The notes under the pieces are model-generated. The model made no database searches, had not been told where the DNA came from, and was given only the letters and a program-made list of their open reading frames with translations. A program made the position numbers and the translations under genes. From the NCBI GenBank assembly GCA_020633295.1, contig JACKDW010000004.1:62001-126000 (forward strand): a DNA stretch of 64,000 nt, written 5' to 3'. Of this stretch, positions 19,682 to 28,152 are shown one piece after another. Source of the DNA: Myxococcales bacterium (GTDB lineage Bacteria > Myxococcota_A > Polyangia > Nannocystales > Nannocystaceae). How positions within the stretch are numbered: position 1 is the stretch's first letter; each line of letters starts with the position of its first letter.

Positions 19682-20872
19682 ATGACGAGCTGGGGGTCGA
19701 CGGGCGGGCGGAAGCCGGCGATCAACGTCGGGATGATCGGGCCGCGCGGGAGCGGGAAGACGACGCTCGCGTCGGTGATCACCAAGGTGCTCGCCGGTCG
19801 CGGACGCGCGTTCGCGCGGACGCCGGAGGAGCTGGAGGGCGCGACACGGCGGGGCGTGTACTACACCGGGCCGAACTACCACGTGGAGTATGAGGGCGCG
19901 ACGCGCCGCTACATCCACTACGACCAGCCCGGGGCGCTCGCGAGGGCTCGCGTCGCGGGCCCGCGGCAGCTGGACGTCGGCGTCGTCGTCGTCGCGGCCG
20001 ACGGTCCGGTGACCGCGGGCGTGCTCGTCGAGTCGGTGACGGAGCTGCGCGTCGCCGGCGTCGGCGCCTGGCTCGGTTTCATCAGCAAGGTCGAGCTGCG
20101 CGCGGGGGCGCGCTCGCTCGACGCGACGGAGGCCGCGCTGCGCGAGGCGATGTGGACGCTCGGCGTCGACGGCGACGCGCTCACCGTGATCCGCGGGAGC
20201 GCGCGTCTGGTGATGGAGGGCGAGCGAGGGGCGCTCGGCGCCGGGGCGGTGCACGCGTACATCGAGGCGCTCGAGCGGCGCGTGACGATCGCCGCGCGCG
20301 ATCCGGGCGCGCCGCTGCTGATGCCGATCGAGTCCGTGCTCAGCCACCACGGGCAGCGCTGCGTGGTCTCTGGCAGGATCGAGCGCGGCGCGATGTCGCT
20401 GCACCAGCGCGCGAGCTTGCTCGGGCCGGGCGGGGTGCAGCACCCGATGACGGTCGCGGGGCTCGAGCTGCTCGGCCGCGAGCTCACCCGCGCGGCCGCC
20501 GGGGACACGCTCTGCGTCGTCACCCGCGGACCGCATCAGGACTTCGTGCGGCCCGGGACCGTGATCGTCGCGCGGGGGTCGCTCGAGCTGCACCGGCGGG
20601 TCGAGCTGAGGATCGACGCGGTGATCCGCGCGGGCGATGAGGACGCGCCCGACGAGGACGACGACGCGCTGGTGATCCCGCCCGGCTCGCTGCTGCTGCG
20701 CGTGCACACGGCGGCGGTCGGCGCGTCGCTGCTGTCGGGCGGCCGCGCGTCGGGGGCGGCGCGGGCGGTCGAGCTCTCGCTGGCGCGGCCGGTCGCGCTG
20801 TGGCCGGGCCTCTCGGCCGCGCTCGAGACCGCCGGCGGCACGCTGCTGGGTCGCGTCACCGGGTCGTCGTGA
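19682..20872 (+). CDS. Divergent EF-Tu-like GTPase paralogue with altered catalytic residues
   Basis: The 396-residue product can be aligned with EF-Tu (about 394 residues) almost without gaps through the G domain. KPAINVGMIGPRGSGKTTLA matches the EF-Tu start but its P-loop is GPRGSGKT (20-27) instead of GHVDHGKT. The DCPGH motif is DQPGA (81-85), so the catalytic His84 equivalent is Ala85. NKxD is SKVE (135-138), so both the Asn and the specificity Asp are changed. VIRGSARLVMEG corresponds to the G5 region. Domain 2 landmarks (LLMPIESVLSHHGQRCVVSG, RIERGAM) and the domain 3 start are present. Switch I is also different. It is probably not a translation elongation factor in the usual sense; GTP binding may be weak or nucleotide specificity changed. 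Its last 17 bases overlap the end of the convergent membrane protein gene. Confidence 0.85.
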   Translation: MTSWGSTGGRKPAINVGMIGPRGSGKTTLASVITKVLAGRGRAFARTPEELEGATRRGVYYTGPNYHVEYEGATRRYIHYDQPGALARARVAGPRQLDVGVVVVAADGPVTAGVLVESVTELRVAGVGAWLGFISKVELRAGARSLDATEAALREAMWTLGVDGDALTVIRGSARLVMEGERGALGAGAVHAYIEALERRVTIAARDPGAPLLMPIESVLSHHGQRCVVSGRIERGAMSLHQRASLLGPGGVQHPMTVAGLELLGRELTRAAAGDTLCVVTRGPHQDFVRPGTVIVARGSLELHRRVELRIDAVIRAGDEDAPDEDDDALVIPPGSLLLRVHTAAVGASLLSGGRASGAARAVELSLARPVALWPGLSAALETAGGTLLGRVTGSS

Positions 20873-21775
20873 GCGCCGCGGGGCGCAGGCGCGCGCGCCG
20901 GAGCGCCTCGCGGACGTGCTCGCGCAGCGCCGGGTACGGCAGCTCGTGGGGCCAGTCGCGCGCGTCGGGCGGGGGCGCGCCGTGCAGGCGCGCGCGCGCG
21001 TCGAGGCCCAGCGCGTCGAGCCGCGCGCGGAGCCTCGTCGCGGTCTCCCGCGCGCGCGGGGAAGATGTATGATCGGGCAGGTTGAGTCGGACGCGAGGCG
21101 CGCGCGCGCGGCCTCGAGGTGGTGGCTCGGGTAGCCGCGCGCGGACACGACGATGACGTCGAGCTCGCGGTGGATCCCGTTGTCGATGAGGACGTCGACG
21201 AGCTCGTCGCGCGCGGCGACGAGGACCGCCGGGGGCCCGAGCGCGGGCGGGCTTGGGAGGGTGGAGGCGCGCCGCGGCGCGCTGCGGTACTGGGACCCGG
21301 GCTCCCGCTCGAGTCGACCGCCGCCGTCGAGCAGGCGGACGTCGTGACGACCCTCGCTCCAGGCGCGCAGCGCCGCGCGGAAGCTCGCGCGCTCGGGGAG
21401 GCGACGAAACGCCCGCCGCGCGCTCCGGATCGCGAGCGCGGTCAGGCCGAGCAGCAGCAGCGGGGCGAGCAGCAGCGCCGGCGCGAGCGCGCGGCCGAGC
21501 AGCAGCGCGACCGAGACGACCGTCAGCGCGGCGGTGAACATCGCCGCGCCGATCCGCAGGGCGGCGGGGCCGTTGGCGTCCCCGCGCGCGAGCTCGCGGC
21601 GGAGCGCGGCGAAGGCCTGGTCCGGGGTGAAGCTGTGGGCGCCGCGGCTCGAGGCCGCCGCGACGGCGCGCGCGAGCTCGAGCTCCGAGAAGCCGTCGCG
21701 TCGCACGGTGAACCGCGGCCCGACGTCGCGAGGGGCTGGGAGCGCGGGGCCCCCGGCGGGCTCGGCCTGCGTCAC
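20856..21775 (-). CDS. Membrane protein with cytosolic C-terminal domain, frameshifted
   Basis: The GTG at 21773-21775 opens a frame with an N-terminal soluble part, two adjacent membrane helices (IGAAMFTAALTVVSVALLLG and ALAPALLLAPLLLLGLTALA, about 75-115) and a soluble C-terminal domain (LVDVLIDNGIHRELDVIVVS, then ARGYPSHHLEAARARLASDS). After CPIIHLPRAR the frame becomes Arg-rich and runs on for over 1.4 kb. The neighbouring frame continues naturally with ETATRLRARLDALGLDARAR and HELPYPALREHVREAL and stops at TGA 20856-20858. The shift lies in the alternating CG run near 21050-21060, so one base is missing in the gene or in the sequence. The total is then about 306 residues. I do not recognise the family. 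It lies 77 bp downstream of the LigD gene in the same direction. Confidence 0.65.
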
Positions 21776-21852
21776 CGCGCGAGTCTACCCGCGGGCGCCC
21801 AGCGCCGCGGCGCCGCGCGAGCTCCTCGTCGAGGCGAGGCGCGTGCGGGAGC

Positions 21853-22818
21853 TCAGCTGAGTCGCCGCGTCAGCGCGGCGCGCGGGCCCTCGAGGCTGAC
21901 CGCGCGGCCGTGAAAATCTGCCCACGGGCACTGCCTGCGCCCGAGCCGCTCGCGCACGCTCTTGAGCGTGTACGTCTGGGCGTGCAGGCCGGGCTCGGAC
22001 AGCTCGTCCCACACGAGCGGGGTCGACACCGGCGCGCCCGCGAGCGGGCGGACGCTGTAGGCCGCGACGACGGTCTGCGCGTAGCCGTTGCGCAGGTAGT
22101 CGAGGAACACCCGATCGCCGCGGGCTTTCTTCGACATCTCGGTCGTGAACAGCTTCGGCTGCTCGCGCGCCATCCACTCGCAGACCGAGCGCGCGAAGGC
22201 GCGGACGTCGTCGACCTCGGTGTCGCGCTCGATCGGCGCGATCACGTGCAGGCCGCGGCTCCCGGAGGTCTTGAGGAACGGGACGAGGCCGAGCTCGTCG
22301 AGCAGCTCGCCGAGCATCCCGGCGCCGATGCGCACGCGTTCGAACGACGCGGGCTGCCCGTCAGGCGGATCGAAGTCGAAGATGACCTGGTCGGGGTGCT
22401 CGAGCTTGTCGGCGCGCGCGGAGGTGATGTGCAGCGTCACGCAGCGCTGGTTGGCGAGGTACACGAGCGCGGCCGCCTCGTCGCAGACCGGGTGATCGAC
22501 GCCGTTGCCGCGGCCGCTCTTGCTGGGCACGTGGGCCCGCGGGATCCAGTCGGGGTAGTGATCGCTGGCCTGCTTCTGCATGAAGCCCTTGCCGTCGATC
22601 CCCTTGCTGAAGCGCTGCACGGTGAGCGGCCGCCCGCGCACGTGCGGGAGCATCACCTCGGCGATGTCGCGGTAGTAGGCGACGAGATCACCCTTGGTGA
22701 TCGCGTCGGCGGGGAACATCACCGCGGTCTGACTCGTGAGCTTGATGCTGCGCCCGCCGAGCTCGAGCGTCTGGCTCGCGCGCGCTCGCTTCGCGCCGCT
22801 GGTCTTCTTCTTCGCCAC
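21853..22818 (-). CDS. ligD: Stand-alone LigD-type polymerase/primase domain protein
   Basis: The product is 321 residues. I chose GTG at 22816-22818 (VAKKKTSG) because GGGGGTAGGC precedes it and the longer frame upstream is Arg-rich. It is a complete polymerase domain (PolDom) of bacterial NHEJ LigD: TQTAVMFP-like start, RPLTVQRFSKGIDGKGFMQK, catalytic metal-binding FDFDPPDG (Asp148, Asp150), FLKTSGSRGLHVIAPI and WDELSEPGLHAQTYTL. The family fills gaps and adds nucleotides, preferably ribonucleotides, at double-strand break ends, normally with Ku and a ligase. Here neither the ligase nor the phosphoesterase domain is fused, and no ku gene is present in the window. Separate LigD polymerase proteins of about 300 residues are known in other bacteria. 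Confidence 0.92.
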   Translation of the reverse strand: MAKKKTSGAKRARASQTLELGGRSIKLTSQTAVMFPADAITKGDLVAYYRDIAEVMLPHVRGRPLTVQRFSKGIDGKGFMQKQASDHYPDWIPRAHVPSKSGRGNGVDHPVCDEAAALVYLANQRCVTLHITSARADKLEHPDQVIFDFDPPDGQPASFERVRIGAGMLGELLDELGLVPFLKTSGSRGLHVIAPIERDTEVDDVRAFARSVCEWMAREQPKLFTTEMSKKARGDRVFLDYLRNGYAQTVVAAYSVRPLAGAPVSTPLVWDELSEPGLHAQTYTLKSVRERLGRRQCPWADFHGRAVSLEGPRAALTRRLS

Positions 22819-22980
22819 GCCTACCCCCGATCGCACGCAGTGTAGCGCGGGCCGGGGGCGTCGGCGCGGGGCGAGTTTGCACATGCACTTTCGAGCATGC
22901 GAGCGCGCGCGGGCGAGCGCGCGCGCCGGGTCCACGCGCGCGGGCGCGCGGCGCCTCCCGGTGCCGCGGGCGGCGCGGCG

Positions 22981-23406
22981 CTAGCTGCCGCACCTGCAGA
23001 CGTCGTCGTCCTCGTTGTCCTCGGCGTCGTCGTCCTCGGCGTCGTCGTCCTCGTCGTCCTCGTCCTCGGCGTCGTCGTCGTCGGCGTCCTCGGCGTCCTC
23101 GGCGTCGTCGTCTTCGGCGTCGTCGTCCTCGGCGTCGTCCTCGGCGTCGTCGTCGTCAGCGTCGTCCTCGGCGTCGTCGTCCTCGGCGTCGTCGTCCTCG
23201 GCGTCGTCGTCGGCGGCGTTGTCGTCGTCGTCAGCGTCGTCCTCGGCGTCGTCGCACACGCAGTCGTCCTGGAGGTTCTCGTCGACGAATTCGGCGTCGC
23301 CGTTGAGGAGCTGATCGGGCGGCGGCGCGTCGCAGGCGGTCAGCGAGAGGCCGAGCGCGAACAGGAGCGTGCCGGGGAGCGAGAGGGTCTTGCAGAGCTG
23401 GGTCAT
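22981..23406 (-). CDS. Extremely acidic DDAE-repeat lipoprotein
   Basis: The product is 141 residues. The ATG at 23404-23406 opens a lipoprotein signal ending LGLSLTAC. After about 25 ordinary residues the protein is nearly only Asp, Glu and Ala, in irregular DDAEDDDAE repeats (about residues 50-135), and it ends DVCRCGS. A CVC motif before the repeat and a CRC motif after it bracket the acidic region. The predicted net charge is far below -60. The low-complexity sequence shows in the DNA as gtcgtcgtcctcggc repeats. A calcium or metal buffer, or a surface charge spacer, is plausible; there is no homologous domain I can name. An Asp directly follows the lipid-modified Cys. Confidence 0.75.
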   Translation of the reverse strand: MTQLCKTLSLPGTLLFALGLSLTACDAPPPDQLLNGDAEFVDENLQDDCVCDDAEDDADDDDNAADDDAEDDDAEDDDAEDDADDDDAEDDAEDDDAEDDDAEDAEDADDDDAEDEDDEDDDAEDDDAEDNEDDDVCRCGS

Positions 23407-23604
23407 GGTGAAGTCCTCGAGCCGACCGTGCGCCGGCTACATGGGTACGTGCCGCGAGGACGAGGGAACCTTACACGCGCGGCGACAGTATCAGGCCGTA
23501 GCGAGCGCGCTGCCGAGCTCGGGGCGCGCGTCGCGACCGTGGAGTCGACGCCGCGATCGATATGTCTCTTGGTTCTGGCTCCACCGCACGCGGCGCGCGA
23601 CTGG

Positions 23605-24624
23605 TCAACGCCGGGCGAGCCGCGTGAGCTCGGCGTGGAGCTCCGCGTCGAGCGTGACGCCGTCACGCCGGGCGCGCGCGCGACGAGCGAAGCGTCGCGC
23701 GCCGGGGAGCCGCGCGCCGTGCTGCGCGAGCACGCCGGCCGCGAGCAGCTCGACGCGGGCGATGAAGCGCGCCGAGTCGCCGCCGCTGAAGCGCGCCGGG
23801 TCCAGGATGAGCAGCAGCTGACCGATCCCCGGCGGCGGGCCGTTGGTGGTGAAGAACGAGCTGGCCTCGCCGGCGAAATTCGAACCGGTGACCGCGGCCG
23901 CGAGCAGCTCGACCATGAGCGCGAGCGCGGCGCCCTTGGCCCCGCCGAGGGGCGCCATGGTGCCCGCGAGCGCGGCCGCTGGATCCTCGGTTGGCGCGCC
24001 GGCGTCGTCGAGCGCCCAGCCCTCGGGGATGGGCTCGCCGCGGCGCGCCGCGACCATGACGCGGCCGCGCGCCACCTGACTCAGGGACAGGTCGACGAGG
24101 ATCGGCTCGTCGCTCTCGCGCGGGCACGCGAACGCGATGGGGTTGGTGCCGAAGCTCCCGCGCGCGCCGCCCCAGGGGGCGATCGCGGCGGGCGAGTTGC
24201 TGAAGGCGAGCGCCACGAGGCCGCGCCGCGCGGCGCCCTCGAGGTGGTAGCCCAGCGCGCCGCAGTGATGGGAGCGCGTGATAGCGACGCTGGTGAGCGC
24301 GCTGCCCCGAACCAACTCGAACGCGCGCGCGAGGCCGGCGGTGATGGCCGGGTACGCCAACCCGTGTCGGGCGTCGACGCGCACGAGCGCGGAGGTGACG
24401 ACGTGGACCTCCGGGCGCGCGCGGCCGTCGAGCATGCCGCAGCGGAGGTGCGCGACGTAGTGGGGGACGCGGGCGACACCGTGGGAGGCCAGACCGTCGG
24501 CCTCGGCGGTGACGAGCGCCTCGGCGGTGCTGCGCGCGGCGTCGTCGTGGGCGCCGGCCGTCCGCAGCGCCGCGACGGTGAGGGCGCGGAGCGACTCGAG
24601 CGTGAGACGAACCGTGTCGGTCAT
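23605..24624 (-). CDS. Malate/L-lactate dehydrogenase-family (Ldh_2) oxidoreductase
   Basis: The product is 339 residues, the usual length for the family that includes malate, ureidoglycolate, sulfolactate and 2,3-diketo-L-gulonate dehydrogenases. Visible landmarks are ADGLASHGVARVPHYV near the N-terminus, VAITRSHHCGALGYH with the active-site histidines (about 115-130), SFGTNPIAFACP for cofactor binding, and the glycine-rich MAPLGGAKGAALALMVELLA. The enzyme reduces 2-oxo acids or oxidises 2-hydroxy acids with NAD(P) in the cytoplasm. The substrate cannot be told from the sequence, and the neighbours give no pathway. The C-terminal part is Arg-rich. Confidence 0.9.
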   Translation of the reverse strand: MTDTVRLTLESLRALTVAALRTAGAHDDAARSTAEALVTAEADGLASHGVARVPHYVAHLRCGMLDGRARPEVHVVTSALVRVDARHGLAYPAITAGLARAFELVRGSALTSVAITRSHHCGALGYHLEGAARRGLVALAFSNSPAAIAPWGGARGSFGTNPIAFACPRESDEPILVDLSLSQVARGRVMVAARRGEPIPEGWALDDAGAPTEDPAAALAGTMAPLGGAKGAALALMVELLAAAVTGSNFAGEASSFFTTNGPPPGIGQLLLILDPARFSGGDSARFIARVELLAAGVLAQHGARLPGARRFARRARARRDGVTLDAELHAELTRLARR

Positions 24625-24747
24625 GATCTCGAGGGATAGCGGATCCCTCGACGATCCGCGCGATGGTTTTCTGCGCGGGCGAGACGACGCGCGGCGACGC
24701 GCGGCGCTTCCTTCTCCCGCAGATTCAGGGCACCATCACCGCACGCG

Positions 24748-25575
24748 ATGACGAACGCCAACCCCCCGCCCCCGTCCCCTGAAGTCAGTACGTCGCGCAC
24801 GCTGGTGATCGGGGGCGTCGTCGTGCTCGTGCTCGTGCTCGCCGGGATCTACTGGACCATCGGCGGCGAGCCTGGCGGCGGCGATGAGCCCGAGCGCGAC
24901 CTCGCGGCCGCGGGCGGCGAGGCCACGGGCACGGGCACCGACACCGGCGGAGGCGGCGAAGGAGGCGGCGGAGGAGGCGGCGGAGGAGGCGGCGAAGGAG
25001 GCGGCGAAGGAGGCCGCGGCGCCGACGGGGATGAGGCGGGCGGCGGGAGCGGCGGTGGTGCGAACGGTGAGTCGGGCGCAGACGGGGCCGACGACGAAGC
25101 CGACGGCGCGGACGGAGGCGACGACGACGACGACGACGCCGGCGGTGAAGACGGCGGTGAAGACGGCGACGGCGCGCGCGACGAGGCGGACGGGAGCGCC
25201 GACGGTGGCGGCGACGATGAGGACTCGATCGTCGATGGCGACGACGATGATGATGACGACGGGGCGGGCGGCGGCTCCGACAGCGCCCACACGAGCAAGC
25301 GCAAGCCCGCGCCCGAGGACTCGATGACCGCCGAGGAGCTGCTCGCCGCGGCCAAGAAGGCGTACGCGGCGGGCGACGGCGCGCGGGCCTACAAGCTCGC
25401 GACCATGAGCTACTCGAAGGACCCGAAGCCGGCGGCGCTCGAGCTCAAGGCGCTGGCGGCGTGCAAGATCGGCAACAAGGCGAAGGCGAAGTCGGCCAGC
25501 GACGCGCTCGACCGCGAGACCAAGAAGCGCGTGCGCAAGCAGTGCCGCGACATGGGCGTGCGCATCGGGCTGTAG
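24748..25575 (+). CDS. Membrane-anchored protein with Gly/Asp-rich linker and TPR-like end
   Basis: The product is 275 residues. A short cytoplasmic N-terminus is followed by one membrane helix (TLVIGGVVVLVLVLAGIYW, about 18-37), so the rest is outside the cytoplasm. Residues about 42-185 are low complexity: GGGE repeats, then Ala/Asp/Gly, then runs of Asp. The C-terminal 75 residues form a helical domain (MTAEELLAAAKKAYAAGDGA, then ALELKALAACKIGNKAKAKS) similar to one or two TPR units; such tails occur in many myxobacterial kinases and anchors. The 12-bp DNA repeat at 24949-25008 encodes the GGGE units. Its function is unknown. Confidence 0.75.
   Translation: MTNANPPPPSPEVSTSRTLVIGGVVVLVLVLAGIYWTIGGEPGGGDEPERDLAAAGGEATGTGTDTGGGGEGGGGGGGGGGGEGGGEGGRGADGDEAGGGSGGGANGESGADGADDEADGADGGDDDDDDAGGEDGGEDGDGARDEADGSADGGGDDEDSIVDGDDDDDDDGAGGGSDSAHTSKRKPAPEDSMTAEELLAAAKKAYAAGDGARAYKLATMSYSKDPKPAALELKALAACKIGNKAKAKSASDALDRETKKRVRKQCRDMGVRIGL
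24949..25008. repeat. In-frame 12-bp repeat (GGAGGCGGCGRA)5
   Basis: Five successive 12-bp units, followed by a decayed sixth, encode Gly-Gly-Gly-Glu units in the linker of the membrane-anchored TPR protein. The unit is a multiple of three, so copy-number change would not shift the frame. Confidence 0.85.
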
Positions 25576-25760
25576 CGGCGGCGAGCTGGCGCGTGGCGCC
25601 GCGTTTCAGCCCCATCGCGCGGTTCCTGCCCGGGGCGGCGTGATGCTGGTAGGGTTCGGCGCGCTCGCCTGCGGCTCCGGGGCGCGTCACGACCTCCGAG
25701 ATCTGCACGATCGGACAGGCGGCCGGTCGCGCGAGGGCGCGCTGGTGTAGCCCGCGCCCG

Positions 25761-27320
25761 CTACGCGTCGCGCAGCTTGTAGCGCTGGATCTTCCCGGTC
25801 GCGGTCTTCGGCAGCTCGTCGACGAAGTCGATCCAGCGCGGGCGCTTGAACGGCGCGAGCTGGTCGCGGACGAACTGCGTGAGCGCGCGCGCGAGCTCGT
25901 CGTTGGCCGGGCCCGCGCCCGGGGCGAGCACGACGAAGGCGCGCGGCTTGATCAGGCCGTCGTGGTCGGCGTGGCCGACGACCGCGCTCTCGAGCACGGC
26001 CTCGTGCTGCAGCAGCGCGCTCTCGACCTCGAAGGGCGACACGTAGATGCCGCCGACCTTGAGCAGGTCGTCGGCGCGGCCGCCGTAGTGATAATAGCCG
26101 TCCTCGTCGACGTGGTACTTGTCGCCGGTGCGCAGCCACGGGCCGCGGAAGGTCGCCTTGGTGCGCTCGCGCAGGTTCCAGTACATCAGCGCGGTGCTCG
26201 GGCCGCGGACCTCGAGCGTGCCGAGCTCGCCGGGCGCGACGACGTGATCGTCCTCGTCCACGAGGCGCACCTCGTAGCCGTCGACCGGGCGCCCGGTGCT
26301 GCCGGGTCGGATGTCGCCGACGCGGTTGCTGAGGAAGATGTGCAGCGCCTCGGTCGTGCCGATGCCGTCGAGGATGTCGACGCCCACGCGCGCGCGCCAG
26401 CGCCTCAGCAGCTCGGGCGGGAGCGCCTCGCCGGCGGAGGTGCACAGGCGCAGGCGGTGCTCGCCCCTGGCCGGGAGCTGCTCGTCCTGGGCGAGCAGCA
26501 TGCCGAACAGCGTCGGCACGCCGTAGAAGATGGTCGGGCGGTGGCGTCGCAGCAGCGCGCCGACGCGGTCCGGTCGAGGTGGCCCTTCGAGCAGCACGGT
26601 CGTGGCGCCGACGGCCATGGGGAAGGTCAGCGCGTTGCCGAGCCCGTAGGCGAAGAACAGCTTGGCGGCCGAGAACACGACGTCGTCCGGGGTGAGGCCG
26701 AGGATCGGGCGCGCGTAGAGCTCGGCGGTCGCGAGCAGGTGGCCGTGGAGATGCACGACGCCCTTGGGCGCGCCCGTGGTGCCGGAGGTGTAGAGCCAGA
26801 AGCAGGGCTCGTCGCGGCGCGTGCTCGCGAAGCCCTGGGCGGGCGCGGCGGTCTCGAGCAGCGCGTCGAGCTGCTGGCCGGCGGATGACGGGTCGCCGGC
26901 GACGACGACGGCGCGCAGCTGCGGGTGCGCGCCCAGGTGCGACATGAATTGATCGAGCAGCGGCGCCGACACGATCAGCGCGCGCGCGCGGCTGTCGGCG
27001 AGGATGTAGGCGTAGTCCTTGGCGGTCAGGCGGGTGTTGAGCGGGATCGGCACGACGCCCGCCTGGATCGCGCCGAGGAAGCAGGCCGGGAAGTCGACGG
27101 TGTCCTCGAGGCACAGCGCGACGCGCTGCTCGGGCTCGACGCCGAGCTCGCGCAGCGCGGTCGCGAAGCGGGCGCTGCGCTCGGCGAGCGCGGCGTAGGT
27201 GTGGGCGCCGTCGCGATCGATGTAGGCGACGCGCGCGGCCCGGCCCGGCGCGAGGTTGCGGCCCAGGAGATCCTCGGCGGCGTTGTAGCGATCGGCGAAG
27301 GCGGGCGCGGGCTCGAGCAT
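25761..27320 (-). CDS. Benzoate/4-hydroxybenzoate-CoA ligase-like enzyme
   Basis: The product is 519 residues, the size of benzoate-CoA ligases of the ANL superfamily. FNAAEDLL-type start (RYNAAEDLLGRNLAPGR), the P-loop FWLYTSGTTGAPKGVVHLHG, YGVPTLFGMLLA, GIGTTEALHIFLSNR, LRTGDKYHVDEDGYYHYGGR, DDLLKVGGIYVSPFEVE and the C-terminal catalytic Lys in TATGKIQRYKLRDA are all in place. The AEALHIFLSNRVGD region strongly resembles aryl-CoA ligases acting on benzoate. The reaction activates an aromatic acid with ATP and CoA in the cytoplasm. No ring-degradation genes are nearby. A nucleotidyltransferase-like gene lies 12 bp upstream on the same strand and is probably co-transcribed. Confidence 0.88.
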   Translation of the reverse strand: MLEPAPAFADRYNAAEDLLGRNLAPGRAARVAYIDRDGAHTYAALAERSARFATALRELGVEPEQRVALCLEDTVDFPACFLGAIQAGVVPIPLNTRLTAKDYAYILADSRARALIVSAPLLDQFMSHLGAHPQLRAVVVAGDPSSAGQQLDALLETAAPAQGFASTRRDEPCFWLYTSGTTGAPKGVVHLHGHLLATAELYARPILGLTPDDVVFSAAKLFFAYGLGNALTFPMAVGATTVLLEGPPRPDRVGALLRRHRPTIFYGVPTLFGMLLAQDEQLPARGEHRLRLCTSAGEALPPELLRRWRARVGVDILDGIGTTEALHIFLSNRVGDIRPGSTGRPVDGYEVRLVDEDDHVVAPGELGTLEVRGPSTALMYWNLRERTKATFRGPWLRTGDKYHVDEDGYYHYGGRADDLLKVGGIYVSPFEVESALLQHEAVLESAVVGHADHDGLIKPRAFVVLAPGAGPANDELARALTQFVRDQLAPFKRPRWIDFVDELPKTATGKIQRYKLRDA

Positions 27321-27332
27321 GACGCGAGCGTA

Positions 27333-28082
27333 TCAGGCGAGCGGGCGTCGTGCGCCGTGGGCCTCGGCGTCGGCGCAGGCGCGATGGAAGGCGGCGAGGC
27401 GCTCTTCGAAGATCGGCCCGAAGCGCGCGTCGAGCTCGTCCCAGCCGCCGTCGCACGCGACGACGTCGGCGCGCAGCGTGTTGTTGGCGGCGAGCTCGAC
27501 GAGCGCGCCGTGGCGCGCGAGCTGGCGCCCGTACTCGAGGAAGCGCAGCGCGTGTGCGTAGAGCTTGCGAGCCTGCGCGGGGTCGGGCGGGACGGGGGCG
27601 CGCCGGCGGCCGCGGGGCGCCTGGGTCGTGAACAGGCGCGCGGACTTCTCTCGGTGCGCGCGCGCGCTGAACTCGACCGCGCGCCGCAGCGTCGCGAGCT
27701 CGAGCGTGAGCTCGCCGCGCAGCTCGAGCGTGTGCTTCCAGCGACAGGGCGGCGGGACGTAGAGGCACTCCAGCGCGCACAGGGCGTGGCCGCCGAGCAT
27801 CGCGGCGAAGGTGCGCGGCTGGAAGATCCACAGCTGGACGTCGTCCTCGCCGATGAACGCTCGCCGGGCGCCGCGGTAGCGCGCGGGGTCGCGGGGGACC
27901 CAGCCCTCGCGGTGGAGCCACTCCATGCCGAACCACTTGCGCCCGTCATCGTCCATGACGACGAAGAGGTCGTGATCGCTTGCCTCGCGCGCGCAGCCCT
28001 GGGCGCGCGAGCCAACGAGGTAGACGTTGCGCGTGAGCGCGGGGTCGAGGCCGAAGCGCGCGTGCAGGGTGTCGAGGTCCAT
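27333..28082 (-). CDS. Nucleotidyltransferase-fold protein
   Basis: The product is 249 residues. The ATG at 28080-28082 is chosen because upstream in-frame sequence is only the translated 11-bp minisatellite. The N-terminal part has the pol-beta-type nucleotidyltransferase motif VYLVGSRAQGCAREASDHDL followed by FVVMDD, with the GS and D-x-D residues intact. The remainder (HREGWVPRDPARYRG, DDVQLWIFQPRTFAAML, ALCALECLYVPP) resembles the predicted nucleotidyltransferase family that includes phage and bacterial proteins of about 250 residues. The substrate is unknown; family members transfer nucleotides to proteins or small molecules. It is the first gene of a likely operon with the aryl-CoA ligase. 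Confidence 0.8.
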   Translation of the reverse strand: MDLDTLHARFGLDPALTRNVYLVGSRAQGCAREASDHDLFVVMDDDGRKWFGMEWLHREGWVPRDPARYRGARRAFIGEDDVQLWIFQPRTFAAMLGGHALCALECLYVPPPCRWKHTLELRGELTLELATLRRAVEFSARAHREKSARLFTTQAPRGRRRAPVPPDPAQARKLYAHALRFLEYGRQLARHGALVELAANNTLRADVVACDGGWDELDARFGPIFEERLAAFHRACADAEAHGARRPLA

Positions 28083-28152
28083 GGCGGCTCGTGGCAGTGT
28101 GCCAGAGGGGCGGCGGCGAGCGCTCGCCGCCGGCCGTACGGGCGGGCCGCCG

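Noticed and set aside
19649..20855. Continuation of the membrane-protein frame far past 21046
   Set aside because: The sequence is Arg-rich and antisense to the EF-Tu-like gene. A frameshift to the correct 3' end at 20856 explains the data better.
23010..23250. Minisatellite independent of coding
   Set aside because: The GTC/CTC/GGC repetition is explained by codons for Asp, Glu and Ala in the acidic lipoprotein.
23015..23314. Plus-strand Ser/Ala repeat protein
   Set aside because: Shadow of the acidic DDAE repeat; it has no start context or signal.
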